From the NCBI RefSeq assembly GCF_052216985.1, contig NZ_JBQOUY010000003.1, forward strand, positions 62,001-126,000: 64,000 nt of DNA, in the 5' to 3' direction. Within the stretch, counting starts at the first letter, position 1; each line of letters opens with the position of its first letter. Shown piece after piece: positions 32,018 through 40,917 of this stretch. Below the pieces are notes generated by a model that made no database searches, was not told the DNA's origin, and worked only from the letters and a program-made list of their open reading frames with translations. Source of the DNA: Acidaminococcus fermentans_A. Its GTDB lineage: Bacteria > Bacillota > Negativicutes > Acidaminococcales > Acidaminococcaceae. A program made the translations under genes and the position numbers.

Positions 32018-32755
32018 ATGAGTGAATTATTGCGAGTGGAAGGATTGAAAGTTGCCGTCGAAGGTAAGGAAATCCTGAAAGGTTTGGATCTGGTCATCAA
32101 CAAAGGGGAAACCCATGTAATCATGGGCTCCAATGGTGCTGGTAAATCGACCCTATTCAATACCATCATGGGCAACCCTAAATACGTTGTGACCGAAGGT
32201 CATATTTATTTCGAAGGAAAAGAAATCACCCACGAGCCGGTAAACGAAAGAGCCAAGGCGGGGATCTTCATGGCTTTCCAGGCTCCTATCTCCGTCCAGG
32301 GGATTACGGTAGAAAACTTCATCCGGAATGCCAAGGGCACGATTTCCGGAGAAAAACAGCGGATCATGCCTTTCCGGAAGAAACTCCATCAGGAAATGGA
32401 CGCCCTGTCCATGGACCGGAGCTATGCAGACCGGTATGTGAATGACGGGTTCTCTGGGGGCGAACGGAAGAAGAATGAAATCCTCCAGATGTGCATGCTG
32501 GAACCGAAACTGACCCTGTTGGACGAAATCGATTCTGGCCTGGATGTGGATGCGGTGCGGATCGTTTCGGAAGCGGTGAACAAATATCACAACGAAAATA
32601 ACTCCCTGCTGATCATCACCCACCACAGCGAGATCCTCCAAAAGCTCCATCCGGATGTGGTCCATGTGCTGATCAACGGCCGGATCGTCAAGACCGGAGA
32701 TGCTTCCCTGATCCAGGAAATCGAAGCCAACGGCTACGACGCTTATAAGAAATAA
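32018..32755 (+). CDS. sufC: SUF system ATPase SufC
   Basis: A 245-residue ABC-type ATPase of the SufBCD scaffold that builds iron-sulfur clusters. Walker A is GSNGAGKST (about 37-45), the signature is FSGGERKKNEI (about 144-154) and Walker B is LTLLDEIDSGLDVDAV (about 164-179), the SufC form of the motif. The start at 32018 gives the normal N terminus (MSELLRVEGLKV) and follows AGGAGAGG. It is the first gene of sufC-sufB-sufD-sufS-sufU. Confidence 0.97.
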   Translation: MSELLRVEGLKVAVEGKEILKGLDLVINKGETHVIMGSNGAGKSTLFNTIMGNPKYVVTEGHIYFEGKEITHEPVNERAKAGIFMAFQAPISVQGITVENFIRNAKGTISGEKQRIMPFRKKLHQEMDALSMDRSYADRYVNDGFSGGERKKNEILQMCMLEPKLTLLDEIDSGLDVDAVRIVSEAVNKYHNENNSLLIITHHSEILQKLHPDVVHVLINGRIVKTGDASLIQEIEANGYDAYKK

Positions 32756-32771
32756 CGGGCGGGTGAGCAGA

Positions 32772-34238
32772 ATGACGGAAGAAAAGAACGCAGCGCTGGC
32801 CCGGGAGACCGCGGCTGACGAACAGAAACTGCAGAAAGAACGGAAGACCATCGACGCGTTGACTGATTTCAGCAACATGTACGACTTCAAAAAGGCTTCC
32901 AATCATGAATATAAGACGGAAGCTGGGCTGACCCCGGATGTGGTCCGGGAGATTTCTGCCAAGAAGGACGAACCCCAATGGATGCTGGATGCCCGGCTGA
33001 AATCCCTGGATCTGTATTATCAGATTCCCTATCCGGTATGGGGACCGGACATCAGCGGTCTGGATATGGCCAATATCGTCACCTACGTGCGGCCCAATGC
33101 CCGGATGAGCGCCAACTGGAACGACCTGCCGGAAGACATCAAAGATACCTTTGACCGTCTGGGAATCCCGGAAGCGGAAAAGACTTCCCTGGCCGGGGTT
33201 GGGGCCCAGTACGATTCTGAAGTGGTATACCACAGCATCCAGGATGAACTGGTGAAGCAGGGGGTCATCTATACAGACTTCGATACGGCGGTGAAAAAGT
33301 ACGAAGACATCGTACGGAAGCATTTTATGAAACTGATCCCGCCTACGGATCACAAATTCGCTGCTCTCCACGGGGCGGTCTGGTCCGGCGGATCCTTTGT
33401 CTACGTGCCGGAAGGAGTGGATGTATCCATTCCTCTCCAAAGCTATTTCCGGCTGAATGCACCGGGAGCTGGCCAGTTCGAACATACCATGATCATTGTG
33501 GAAAAGGGCGCCAAGGTACATTTCATCGAAGGCTGTTCCGCTCCTAAGTACAACGTGGCTAACCTCCACGCCGGGGCCGTGGAACTGTTCATCGGGGATG
33601 ACGCTGCTCTGACCTATTCCACCATCGAGAACTGGTCAAAGAACATGTACAATATGAACACCAAGCGGGCCATCGTAGGGAAAAACGGTACCATCAACTG
33701 GGTCACTGGGTCCTTCGGGTCCCACACCTCCTGTCTGTACCCCATGAGCATCCTCAATGGGGAAGGGGCCCACTGTGAATTCACCGGGGTCACCTTTGCG
33801 GGCAAGGGCCAGTACCTGGACACCGGGTCCAAGGTGGTCCACAATGCGCCCCATACCACCAGCAACATCAACTCCAAATCCATTTCCAAGGACGGCGGGG
33901 TATGCATCTACCGGGGCAGCGTGGTGATCAACGAATGTGCCGAAGGGTCCAAATCCAATGTGAGCTGCGAATCCCTGATGCTGGATGAGCAGTCCCAGTC
34001 CGATACCATTCCGGCTATCGTGATCAAGAACGACAATGTGGATCTGGGGCACGAAGCGAAGATCGGCCGGATCTCCGATGAGGCCATCTTCTACCTGATG
34101 AGCCGGGGCCTCAGCGAAGACGAAGCCCGGGCTATGCTGGTACGGGGGTTTGTGGATCCTGTATCCAAAGCCCTGCCTCTGGAATATGCAGTGGAAATGA
34201 ACAATCTGATCAATCTGGAACTGAAGGGTTCCATGTAA
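32772..34238 (+). CDS. sufB: SUF scaffold protein SufB
   Basis: A 488-residue scaffold subunit on which iron-sulfur clusters are assembled with SufC and SufD. The beta-helix core includes SFVYVPEGVDVSIPLQSYFR, the cysteine-bearing segment EGCSAPKYNVANLHAGAVEL (about residues 255-274) and the C-terminal SDEAIFYLMSRGLSEDEARA. The ATG at 32772 is preferred over an in-frame GTG at 32763 because of spacing to GGGTGAG. It starts 16 bases after sufC. Confidence 0.96.
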   Translation: MTEEKNAALARETAADEQKLQKERKTIDALTDFSNMYDFKKASNHEYKTEAGLTPDVVREISAKKDEPQWMLDARLKSLDLYYQIPYPVWGPDISGLDMANIVTYVRPNARMSANWNDLPEDIKDTFDRLGIPEAEKTSLAGVGAQYDSEVVYHSIQDELVKQGVIYTDFDTAVKKYEDIVRKHFMKLIPPTDHKFAALHGAVWSGGSFVYVPEGVDVSIPLQSYFRLNAPGAGQFEHTMIIVEKGAKVHFIEGCSAPKYNVANLHAGAVELFIGDDAALTYSTIENWSKNMYNMNTKRAIVGKNGTINWVTGSFGSHTSCLYPMSILNGEGAHCEFTGVTFAGKGQYLDTGSKVVHNAPHTTSNINSKSISKDGGVCIYRGSVVINECAEGSKSNVSCESLMLDEQSQSDTIPAIVIKNDNVDLGHEAKIGRISDEAIFYLMSRGLSEDEARAMLVRGFVDPVSKALPLEYAVEMNNLINLELKGSM

Positions 34239-34248
34239 GGGGGCGGAA

Positions 34249-35376
34249 ATGATGAGCAAAGAACAATTCAATGAGCTTCCGCGTCCTACCTTCCGATGGA
34301 TGAAGGTGAACCATCTGGAACTGGATCCATTGGCTGCCCAGGAACTGCAGCCGGTGGAACTGGCGGTCCGTCAGGAAGGCTGTGCAGAAGTACGGACTTA
34401 TGAAGGCAATGAGTTGCCAGACTTGGGAGATTTCCAGGGTGCCAGTGAGGCGTCCCTGGCCCAGGCCCAGAAGGGCGGCAACGTGAACTGCAGCGTCACG
34501 GTCCCTGCAGGGGAAGAAGCTTCTGTCTGGATCAGCTACACGGTGACGGAGGATGTACCTCTTCTGGTGGGACAGCTGAAACTCCAGGCTGGAAAGGACA
34601 GCCGGCTCCATGTGTATGAACTTTTTGATGGAAACGCCGAAGGTGGGCTGGTAAACCTGCTCCAGTATGTGGAAGCAGGAGACGGGGCCCAGGTGACCAT
34701 CAGCAAAGTCCAGATCCATGGAGAAAAGGTGCGGCACATTGATCAGCGGCTGACCCGGGAAGGGAAAGAAGCCCAGGTGAAGTTCGTCAGCGCTGAAGTG
34801 GGCGGCTACCAGAACCTGGTGTATGTGCGGACGGATCTGGACCATGACGAGGCCCAGTTCAAAAGCGCTTCCATGTATCTGGGCAGCGATGACCAGCTGT
34901 TCGACTATTCCTACTGGGTCCCGAACAAGGGTTGCAAGACGGATACAGATATCCTGACCACCGGTGCCTTGATGGGAACCAGTAAGAAATATTTCCGGGG
35001 GACCATCGATTTCCTCCGGGGCGGCAAAAAGGCAGTGGGCAACGAATCCGATGTGTGCCTGCTGCTGAACAAAGGAGTCCATTCCATCTCTGTTCCTCTG
35101 CTTTTGTGCAAGGAAGATGATGTGGTGGGCAACCACGCTTCCAGTTCCGGCCAGATCGACCAGGACATGCTGTTCTATCTTATGAGCCGGGGCTTCAATG
35201 AAGCAGGGGCCCAGCTGATCATCGTAGAGAGCAACATCCGCCCAGTCATCGACCAGCTGGGGGACGAAAATCTGGAAAACAAGGCGCTGCAGGCTGTTCG
35301 GACGAAAATGCAGTTCTGCCACCAGAAAGGAAATTGCCATGATAAATGTACGCAGAGATTTCCCCATCTTGACTAA
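34249..35376 (+). CDS. sufD: SUF scaffold protein SufD
   Basis: A 375-residue paralog of SufB and partner in the SufBC2D complex. The C-terminal half has the conserved HASSSGQIDQDMLFYLMSRG segment (about 297-316), and YLGSDDQLFDYSYWVPNKG lies in the beta-helix. The N-terminal half is poorly conserved, as is usual for SufD. The last 12 codons overlap the start of sufS in another frame, so the CHDKCTQRFPHLD tail probably reflects overlap rather than selected protein sequence. ATG doublet at 34249/34252. Confidence 0.92.
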   Translation: MMSKEQFNELPRPTFRWMKVNHLELDPLAAQELQPVELAVRQEGCAEVRTYEGNELPDLGDFQGASEASLAQAQKGGNVNCSVTVPAGEEASVWISYTVTEDVPLLVGQLKLQAGKDSRLHVYELFDGNAEGGLVNLLQYVEAGDGAQVTISKVQIHGEKVRHIDQRLTREGKEAQVKFVSAEVGGYQNLVYVRTDLDHDEAQFKSASMYLGSDDQLFDYSYWVPNKGCKTDTDILTTGALMGTSKKYFRGTIDFLRGGKKAVGNESDVCLLLNKGVHSISVPLLLCKEDDVVGNHASSSGQIDQDMLFYLMSRGFNEAGAQLIIVESNIRPVIDQLGDENLENKALQAVRTKMQFCHQKGNCHDKCTQRFPHLD

Positions 35377-36559
35377 AGTCCATAATGGACATCCATTGGT
35401 ATATCTGGATAATGCGGCTACGACCCAGAAACCGTATCAGGTGATCCACGCTTTGGTGGATCTATTGGAGCATCACAACGGGAACCCTCACCGGGGAGCC
35501 CATGTGCTGTCCATCGAAGCCGGTGAACTGTATGATGAAGCCCGGGAAGCTGTCCGGAAGTTCATCAATGCCAAGCATTTCGAAGAAGTGATCTTCGTCC
35601 GGAATTCCACCGAAGGACTGAACCTGATCGCCCGCAGCTATGGAGAGACTCACCTGCATAAAGGCGATAAAGTGGTGATCCCCATCTCCGAACACCATTC
35701 CAACCTGGTGCCCTGGCAGAGAGCCTGCCAGAAGACCGGGGCGGAACTGGTCTATATGTACCTGGATGAGACCGGGCATTTTACGGAAGAAGATCTGGCC
35801 AAGATCGATGGACGGACCAAAATCGTTTCCTTTGCGGCGGTAAGCAACGTGCTGGGCATGAAACGGCCGGTGAAAGAACTGGTAGAACGGGCCCATAAAG
35901 TAGGAGCCATTGCCATCGTGGACGGCGCCCAATCTACGCCCCATATGAAGACCGATGTCCAGGATCTGGACTGCGATTTCTATGTCTTTTCCGGCCATAA
36001 GATGCTGGGGTCCACCGGTACCGGGGTGGTCTACGGAAAGAAAGCCCTGCTGGAAGACATGGAACCCTTCCTCTTGGGCGGGGATATGATCGAATACGTC
36101 CAGGAACAGACCACCAGCTTCAATGAACTGCCCTATAAATTCGAAGCCGGGTCCCAGAACGTGGAAGGGGCTGTTGCTCTCCATGCGGCCATCGATTACC
36201 TGGACGATATCGGCATGGACCAGGTGGAAGAACATGAACATGAACTCACCAAACACTGCCTGGAAGGGATGCTGAAGCTCCCCCATATCCACATCCTGGG
36301 GTCCACGGATCCTTCCGAAAAGACTGGGGTGATTTCCTTTACCATCGATGGAGTCCATCCTCATGATGCGGCTACTATCCTGGACAGCTACGGGATCGCC
36401 ATCCGCAGCGGTCATCATTGTGCCCAGCCTCTAGGGGCCCATCTCCATGTGGAAGCCTCCAACCGGGTCAGCTTCTACATCTACAATACTCTGGAAGAAG
36501 TGGATTATTTCCTGTCCAAGCTGCCGGAAGTCCGGAAAGTCATGGGCTTCAAAGATTGA
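35339..36559 (+). CDS. sufS: Cysteine desulfurase SufS
   Basis: A 406-residue PLP enzyme that takes sulfur from cysteine for cluster building. It has LVYLDNAATTQKP near the N terminus, SEHHSNLVPWQ (about 119-129), the PLP-lysine segment VFSGHKMLGSTG (about 218-229) and the catalytic cysteine in RSGHHCAQPL (about 356-365), of the class II (SufS) type. It overlaps sufD by 38 bases, indicating translational coupling. SufU, its zinc-dependent sulfur acceptor, follows 13 bases later. Confidence 0.96.
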   Translation: MINVRRDFPILTKVHNGHPLVYLDNAATTQKPYQVIHALVDLLEHHNGNPHRGAHVLSIEAGELYDEAREAVRKFINAKHFEEVIFVRNSTEGLNLIARSYGETHLHKGDKVVIPISEHHSNLVPWQRACQKTGAELVYMYLDETGHFTEEDLAKIDGRTKIVSFAAVSNVLGMKRPVKELVERAHKVGAIAIVDGAQSTPHMKTDVQDLDCDFYVFSGHKMLGSTGTGVVYGKKALLEDMEPFLLGGDMIEYVQEQTTSFNELPYKFEAGSQNVEGAVALHAAIDYLDDIGMDQVEEHEHELTKHCLEGMLKLPHIHILGSTDPSEKTGVISFTIDGVHPHDAATILDSYGIAIRSGHHCAQPLGAHLHVEASNRVSFYIYNTLEEVDYFLSKLPEVRKVMGFKD

Positions 36560-36572
36560 AGGAAACAGGTGA

Positions 36573-37019
36573 ATGATGATGGAAGATATGAATCAATTGT
36601 ATTCTGATATTATCCTGGAACATAATCAGGATCAGGCCAACAAACATGAGCTGGATCCTCATAATCTCCAGGAACATGGCCACAATCCCAGCTGCGGGGA
36701 TGATATCACTCTCCAGGCGGATATCCAGGACGGGATCATCAAGGATGCGGCTTATACCGGGCACGGCTGTGCCATCAGCCAGGCTTCTACGGATATCATG
36801 GTGGACTTGATCCGGGGAAAATCCGTAAAGGAAGCCCTTCGGCTGGTGGATCTGTTCCTGGCCATGATCAAACGGGAAGAAACGGACGACAGCAAGCTGG
36901 AAGAACTGGACGATGCCATTGCCCTGAAGAACATCTCCAACATGCCCGCCCGGGTGAAATGCGCCGTCCTGGCCTGGCATACCCTGAAAGCGGCCCTGGA
37001 GAAGGAAGAGGAGAAATAA
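36573..37019 (+). CDS. sufU: SufU-type sulfur-transfer / scaffold protein
   Basis: A 148-residue SufU. The three cysteine sites are present: NPSCGDDITL (about 40-49), GHGCAISQAS (about 65-74) and ARVKCAVLAWHTL (about 129-141), with an aspartate in the first site as expected for zinc binding. Insertion of about 20 residues between the second and third sites distinguishes SufU from IscU. It probably accepts persulfide from SufS. Starts are ambiguous among three ATGs (36573, 36576, 36579). Confidence 0.95.
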   Translation: MMMEDMNQLYSDIILEHNQDQANKHELDPHNLQEHGHNPSCGDDITLQADIQDGIIKDAAYTGHGCAISQASTDIMVDLIRGKSVKEALRLVDLFLAMIKREETDDSKLEELDDAIALKNISNMPARVKCAVLAWHTLKAALEKEEEK

Positions 37020-37038
37020 GGATCTGCTTCGCAGCACC

Positions 37039-37273
37039 GGTCGCGGGTCGTGGGCTGTGAGTCGCGGGCTCGTCGACAATCAACGGGATTTTCCAATGCT
37101 TGTCGAAATGCCCCTGTTTGTGCATTTCGAGAAATAGAACTAAAATTTGAAGAAGTGTTGTTCGTGCTTTTTTATACGGACAACACTTCTTTTGTTGAAA
37201 GGAGAGGGAAATCCAGCTTCTTGTATGATGCACGGACTTACGGCATGGCTGTCCAAGCCTGTGACCCGTGACC
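37039..37273. repeat. Heptamer-bounded element, copy H (235 bp, divergent core)
   Basis: The ends match R2: left array GGTCGCG, GGTCGTG, GGCTGTG, AGTCGCG (37039-37066) and right array TGTGACC, CGTGACC (37260-37273). The core differs. It holds CGAAATGC...GCATTTCG (about 37094-37119) and a 14-bp terminator-like stem AGAAGTGTTGT...ACAACACTTCT (37151-37190) followed by TTTGTT. Shared ends with a new core suggest a modular element. It occupies most of the 373-base gap between sufU and pnp. Confidence 0.75.
37151..37193 (+). terminator. Terminator inside element H, probable end of the suf operon
   Basis: A 14-bp stem (11 perfect pairs AGAAGTGTTGT/ACAACACTTCT plus a wobble and two G-C pairs), 12-base loop and TTT tail. 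Confidence 0.7.
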
Positions 37274-37284
37274 CTTAGCCCGCA

Positions 37285-37318
37285 AAGGGGTGTGAAAAAT
37301 ATATTTTCACACCCCTTT
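37285..37318 (+). terminator. Hairpin at the right end of element H, GGTGTGAA class
   Basis: AAAGGGGTGTGAAAA pairs with TTTTCACACCCCTTT around a 5-base loop. It is followed by the pnp promoter region, where a TATAAT (37343-37348 area, in GTAGTATAATC) is the likely -10. Confidence 0.75.
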
Positions 37319-37392
37319 TATGGCTTTTTCCCCGCCGGTGTAGTATAATCTACCCATAATGTCAAGAGAGAAATAGAAGGAGGATGCAGAGG

Positions 37393-39465
37393 ATGCATAG
37401 TTTTAGTACGGATTTTGGAGGCCGGACCCTTACCATTGAAACAGGTAAGATTGCCAAACAGGCCAATGGGGCTGTATTGGTCCGCTACGGCGAAACCGCT
37501 GTTGTGGTGGCAGTGACGGGGACCGATACTCCCAGGGAAGGGGTGGATTTCTTCCCGCTGACAGTGGACTTTGAAGAAAAGATGTATGCAGTGGGCAAGA
37601 TCCCCGGCGGGTTCCTGCGGAGAGAAGGCCGGCCGGCAGAAACGGCCATCCTGACTTCCCGGCTCATCGACCGTCCTATCCGGCCTATGTTCCCGGATGG
37701 ATACCACAATGACGTGCAGATCGTATGCACGGCCGTATCTGTGGATCCGGACAATGCCCCGGACATTCCGGCTATGATCGGTGCATCCTGCGCTCTGTCC
37801 ATTTCTGATATCCCCTTCGAAGGGCCTATCGCCGGTGTGCGGGTGGGACTCATCGATGGGCAGTTCATCGTGGAACCCACGGTGGAACAGGCCAAAGTCA
37901 GCGAACTGAACCTGGCCGTAGCCGGTACCAAAGATGCCATCCTCATGGTGGAAGCCGGTGCCAAGGAAGTTTCTGAAGAAGTGATGCTGGACGCTATCTG
38001 GTTCGCTCACGGAGAAATCAAGAAACTAGTGGAATTCCAGGAAAAAATCCAGGCCGAAGTGGGCAAACCCAAGATGGATTTCGAAGTCTATACTCCGCCT
38101 GCTGATCTGGCTCGGGAAATCGAAGCCTATGGGGAACCCAAGATCCATGATGCCCTGATGGATCCGGACAAGCTGCGCCGGGACAAGATGGTCAGCGAAG
38201 CCAAGGAAGAGATCCTGGCCCACTTTACGGAACTGTATCCGGACAATGAAATCGACGTTGCCCATGTGGTGGCTAAACTGGTGAAACGGGTATTCCGGCA
38301 CATCATTACCGTGGACAAGATCCGTCCCGATGGCCGTGCGCTGGATGAAGTCCGTCCCATCAGCTGCGAAGTGGGTCTCCTGGCCCGGCCTCACGGCTGC
38401 AGCCTGTTCACCCGGGGACAGACCCAGGTCCTGAACTGCCTGGCCCTGGCTCCCCTTCGGGAAGCCCAGAATCTGGAGACCCTGGCCGGGGATATCCAGA
38501 AACGGTATATCCATCATTATAATTTCCCACCCTACAGCGTGGGCGAAACCAAACCTCTGCGCAGCCCGGGCCGTCGGGAAATTGGCCATGGAGCCCTGGC
38601 AGAACGGGCTCTGCTGCCGGTGATTCCCTCTGAAGAAGAATTCCCCTATACCATCCGTCTGGTTTCTGAAGTGCTGGAATCCAACGGATCTTCCTCCATG
38701 GCCAGCACCTGCGCCAGCACCCTATCCCTGATGGATGCCGGCGTGCCCATCAAGGCGCCGGTTTCCGGGGTGGCCATGGGCCTGGTTAAGGAAGGGGAGA
38801 ATTTCACCATCCTCACCGATATCCAGGGTCTGGAAGATGCCAACGGAGATATGGACTTCAAGGTGGCCGGTACTTCTAAGGGCATCACGGCCATCCAGAT
38901 GGATATCAAAGTGGACGGGCTGACGAAAGACATCCTCCAGGCGGCTCTGGCTCAGGCCAAGAAAGGCCGTGCTTTCATCTTGGGCAAGATGCTGGAATGC
39001 ATCGCTGAACCCCGGAAGCAGCTGAAGAAGTATGCTCCCAAGATCACCACCATCAAGGTGAATCCGGAGAAAATCAAGGATATCATCGGGCCTGGGGGCA
39101 AGATCATCAAAAAGATCGTGGAAGATACCGGTGCCCAGATCGATATCAACGATGATGGTACTGTATACATTGCTGCAGCTGACAGTGAATCTGCCGATGC
39201 GGCCATCAAGACCATCCAGGATATCACGGCAGAACCGGAAGTGGGCAAGGTCTATACTGGGAAGGTGACCCGGATCATGAACTTCGGCGCCTTCGTGGAA
39301 TTCATGCCCGGCCGGGAAGGGCTGGTACATATTTCCCAGCTGGCCAAGGAACGGGTGGAAAAAGTGGAAGACGTAGTCAGCGTCGGCGACGAAATCGTCG
39401 TGAAGCTGGTGGAAATCGATTCCAAAGGAAGGCTGAACCTGTCCAGGAAAGCTTGTTTGAAATGA
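37393..39465 (+). CDS. pnp: Polyribonucleotide nucleotidyltransferase (PNPase)
   Basis: A 690-residue 3'-5' phosphorolytic exoribonuclease. Two RNase PH domains (about 1-230 and 310-540) have an active-site segment in the second, SNGSSSMASTCASTLSLMDAG split over about 430-450. A KH domain with IIGPGGKIIKKI lies at about 566-577, and an S1 domain at about 615-690. The ATG at 37393 is chosen because AAGGAGG is 9 bases upstream, while an earlier ATG at 37384 is only a base from it. The usual partner rpsO is not adjacent. Confidence 0.96.
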   Translation: MHSFSTDFGGRTLTIETGKIAKQANGAVLVRYGETAVVVAVTGTDTPREGVDFFPLTVDFEEKMYAVGKIPGGFLRREGRPAETAILTSRLIDRPIRPMFPDGYHNDVQIVCTAVSVDPDNAPDIPAMIGASCALSISDIPFEGPIAGVRVGLIDGQFIVEPTVEQAKVSELNLAVAGTKDAILMVEAGAKEVSEEVMLDAIWFAHGEIKKLVEFQEKIQAEVGKPKMDFEVYTPPADLAREIEAYGEPKIHDALMDPDKLRRDKMVSEAKEEILAHFTELYPDNEIDVAHVVAKLVKRVFRHIITVDKIRPDGRALDEVRPISCEVGLLARPHGCSLFTRGQTQVLNCLALAPLREAQNLETLAGDIQKRYIHHYNFPPYSVGETKPLRSPGRREIGHGALAERALLPVIPSEEEFPYTIRLVSEVLESNGSSSMASTCASTLSLMDAGVPIKAPVSGVAMGLVKEGENFTILTDIQGLEDANGDMDFKVAGTSKGITAIQMDIKVDGLTKDILQAALAQAKKGRAFILGKMLECIAEPRKQLKKYAPKITTIKVNPEKIKDIIGPGGKIIKKIVEDTGAQIDINDDGTVYIAAADSESADAAIKTIQDITAEPEVGKVYTGKVTRIMNFGAFVEFMPGREGLVHISQLAKERVEKVEDVVSVGDEIVVKLVEIDSKGRLNLSRKACLK

Positions 39466-39470
39466 TTGAA

Positions 39471-39502
39471 GGGGCTGCTGCGCATGCAACAGCCCCCTTT
39501 TT
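39471..39502 (+). terminator. Terminator after pnp, TGTTGC class
   Basis: An 11-pair stem with one mismatch, GGGGCTGcTGC, loop GCAT, return arm GCAaCAGCCCC, then CCTTTTT. TACAAT at 39507-39512 just beyond it is the probable -10 for the next gene. Confidence 0.8.
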
Positions 39503-39546
39503 ATGCTACAATGATACCGTACACACAGAAACAAGGAGATCATACG

Positions 39547-40029
39547 ATGGGATTTTTTTTCAGGAAGACGAAAATTGTGCTGACGGCGCCTTTGACGGGG
39601 ACGCTGGTTCCTCTGGAACAGGTGCCGGACCAGGCTTTTGCCCAGAAAATGCTGGGGGACGGAGTGGCCATCCGGCCGGAAAACGGCGAATTGGTGGCTC
39701 CCTGTGATGGGGAAATCACCTATGTGCCGGATACGGCCCATGCTATTGCGCTTACCGAAGGCCACGGACTGGAGATCCTGCTCCACGTGGGGATGGATAC
39801 GGTGGAACGGCAGGGAACCGGCTTCCGGGCACTGGTGAAAGCCGGCGACAAGGTGAAGGCCGGGCAGCCTCTGCTGGCTTTTGACCGGGAAGTTCTGGAA
39901 ATGGCAGGGTGCGATCTTTCCACGCCCCTGGTGATCACCAATGGGGACAAGGTCGGAAAAATGGAAAAAGCCCCATTCGGTCCGGTACGGGCCGGACAGG
40001 ATACAATCCTGTCCATTACCCTGAACTGA
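39547..40029 (+). CDS. Glucose-type PTS EIIA domain protein (orphan)
   Basis: A 160-residue IIA-Glc/Crr-like protein. The phosphorylated histidine lies in ILLHVGMDTVERQG (about residues 77-90) and a second conserved histidine in TAHAIALTEGHGLE. PTS IIA proteins relay phosphate from HPr to a IIB domain and can also act as regulators. No IIB, IIC, HPr or EI gene is near, so the partner is elsewhere or the role is regulatory. The start at 39547 follows AAGGAGAT; longer readings pass through the terminator. Confidence 0.9.
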   Translation: MGFFFRKTKIVLTAPLTGTLVPLEQVPDQAFAQKMLGDGVAIRPENGELVAPCDGEITYVPDTAHAIALTEGHGLEILLHVGMDTVERQGTGFRALVKAGDKVKAGQPLLAFDREVLEMAGCDLSTPLVITNGDKVGKMEKAPFGPVRAGQDTILSITLN

Positions 40030-40045
40030 GAGGAAGGGAGCAGTC

Positions 40046-40477
40046 ATGGAGGTAAAAGGCAGCGGCGGAAGTTTTGTGGAACAGGCCTACAACCTGGCTC
40101 CGGCAGTGGCCTGGGAACTGGGACTCCAGGTGTGCCGAGAGATGCAGGTGGAAGTAGAGAAACAAGATGATGCCGGGATGCTCCTGAACGGGTCACTGGT
40201 GTCCGAAGAAAAATCCTTCCTGTTCGGGAAACCCAAACGGAAGGAAATCATTTTTGCAGTCCAGCCGCGGGAGGAAGGCTGCACGGTGATCGTGGATATC
40301 CACAAAAAACGGATGGAAGTCTACAGCCTGACTCCTCAGAACCGGGAAACGGATCGATTCGTGGCCCTGTTCGAGGAAAAGGCCCAGGCTTATCTAGAAC
40401 GGCGGATCTGCCCCCAGTGCCGGGCGGCTTTGCCCAAGAATGTGGCTTTCTGTCCCTTCTGCGGGGCAAAGCTGTAG
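40046..40477 (+). CDS. Small protein with C-terminal zinc ribbon, unknown function
   Basis: A 143-residue protein. The N-terminal 110 residues look like a small alpha/beta domain (VAWELGLQVCREMQVEVE, then KKEIIFAVQPREEGCTVIVDIHKKR-like beta strands) that I do not recognise. Residues 119-143 form a zinc ribbon (RICPQCRAALPKN, FCPFCGAKL). Its ribbon resembles those of the two larger ribbon proteins at 10.6-14.9 kb. It lies 16 bases after the PTS IIA gene and is probably co-transcribed with it. No signal peptide. Confidence 0.7.
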   Translation: MEVKGSGGSFVEQAYNLAPAVAWELGLQVCREMQVEVEKQDDAGMLLNGSLVSEEKSFLFGKPKRKEIIFAVQPREEGCTVIVDIHKKRMEVYSLTPQNRETDRFVALFEEKAQAYLERRICPQCRAALPKNVAFCPFCGAKL

Positions 40478-40502
40478 AGAAAAACAAAAAGGGACTGTTA
40501 GC

Positions 40503-40540
40503 CAGTGACAAGAGACAAGTGACGGGCAGCCCTGCTGCCC
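40503..40540. repeat. Short heptamer tract I plus palindrome
   Basis: Three 7-bp steps CAGTGAC, AAGAGAC, AAGTGAC (40503-40523) run into the perfect hairpin GGGCAGC-cct-GCTGCCC (40524-40540). It looks like a decayed or minimal version of the heptamer-bounded elements, next to a terminator as they are. Confidence 0.5.
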
Positions 40541-40546
40541 CTGATT

Positions 40547-40588
40547 AAAAAAGAGGTGTTGCCCTTTCTGAGCAACACCTCTTTTTTT
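40547..40588. terminator. Bidirectional terminator between the zinc-ribbon gene and rpmB
   Basis: A perfect 11-bp stem AGAGGTGTTGC, 9-base loop, return arm GCAACACCTCT, with A-run left and TTTTTTT right. TGTTGC class. Confidence 0.9.
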
Positions 40589-40606
40589 ATGCTGTAACCT
40601 ATAAGC

Positions 40607-40798
40607 TTAGATGGCGCGGGTTACCTTGCCGGAACGTAAGCAGCGAGTGCACACGTTGATGCTCTTCACTTCACCGTCTACCACCGCTTTAACCTTTTGA
40701 ACGTTAGGTTTCCAAGAACGTTTTACATGTCTATTGGAATGGCTGACGTTGTTGCCGGACAGCTCACCTTTGTTGCAGATTTCACAGATGCATGCCAT
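40607..40798 (-). CDS. rpmB: 50S ribosomal protein L28
   Basis: A 63-residue L28 with the zinc-type cysteines present: CICEIC at 3-8 and NVCTRCLRSGKV near the C terminus. The core pattern GNNVSHSNRHVKRSWKPNVQ is the normal one. It stands alone on the minus strand, divergent from recG, with GAAGGAGGTGG as ribosome site. Confidence 0.97.
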   Translation of the reverse strand: MACICEICNKGELSGNNVSHSNRHVKRSWKPNVQKVKAVVDGEVKSINVCTRCLRSGKVTRAI

Positions 40799-40855
40799 GG
40801 TCCCACCTCCTTCAAGTTATAAGGCAATGCGTTATTTTTAAAACTCAATGTAGCT

Positions 40856-40885
40856 ATTTTAACACAAATTGGATTATAATTGCAA
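40856..40885 (-). promoter_or_regulatory. rpmB promoter, overlapping a recG -10 box
   Basis: On the minus strand TTGCAA (40885-40880), 18-base spacer, TAAAAT (40861-40856). On the plus strand TATAAT at 40875-40880 may serve recG. The two promoters overlap, so polymerase binding at one should exclude the other. Confidence 0.65.
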
Positions 40886-40917
40886 GTAGAAAACCATGAG
40901 AAAAGGGGAAAAGAACC

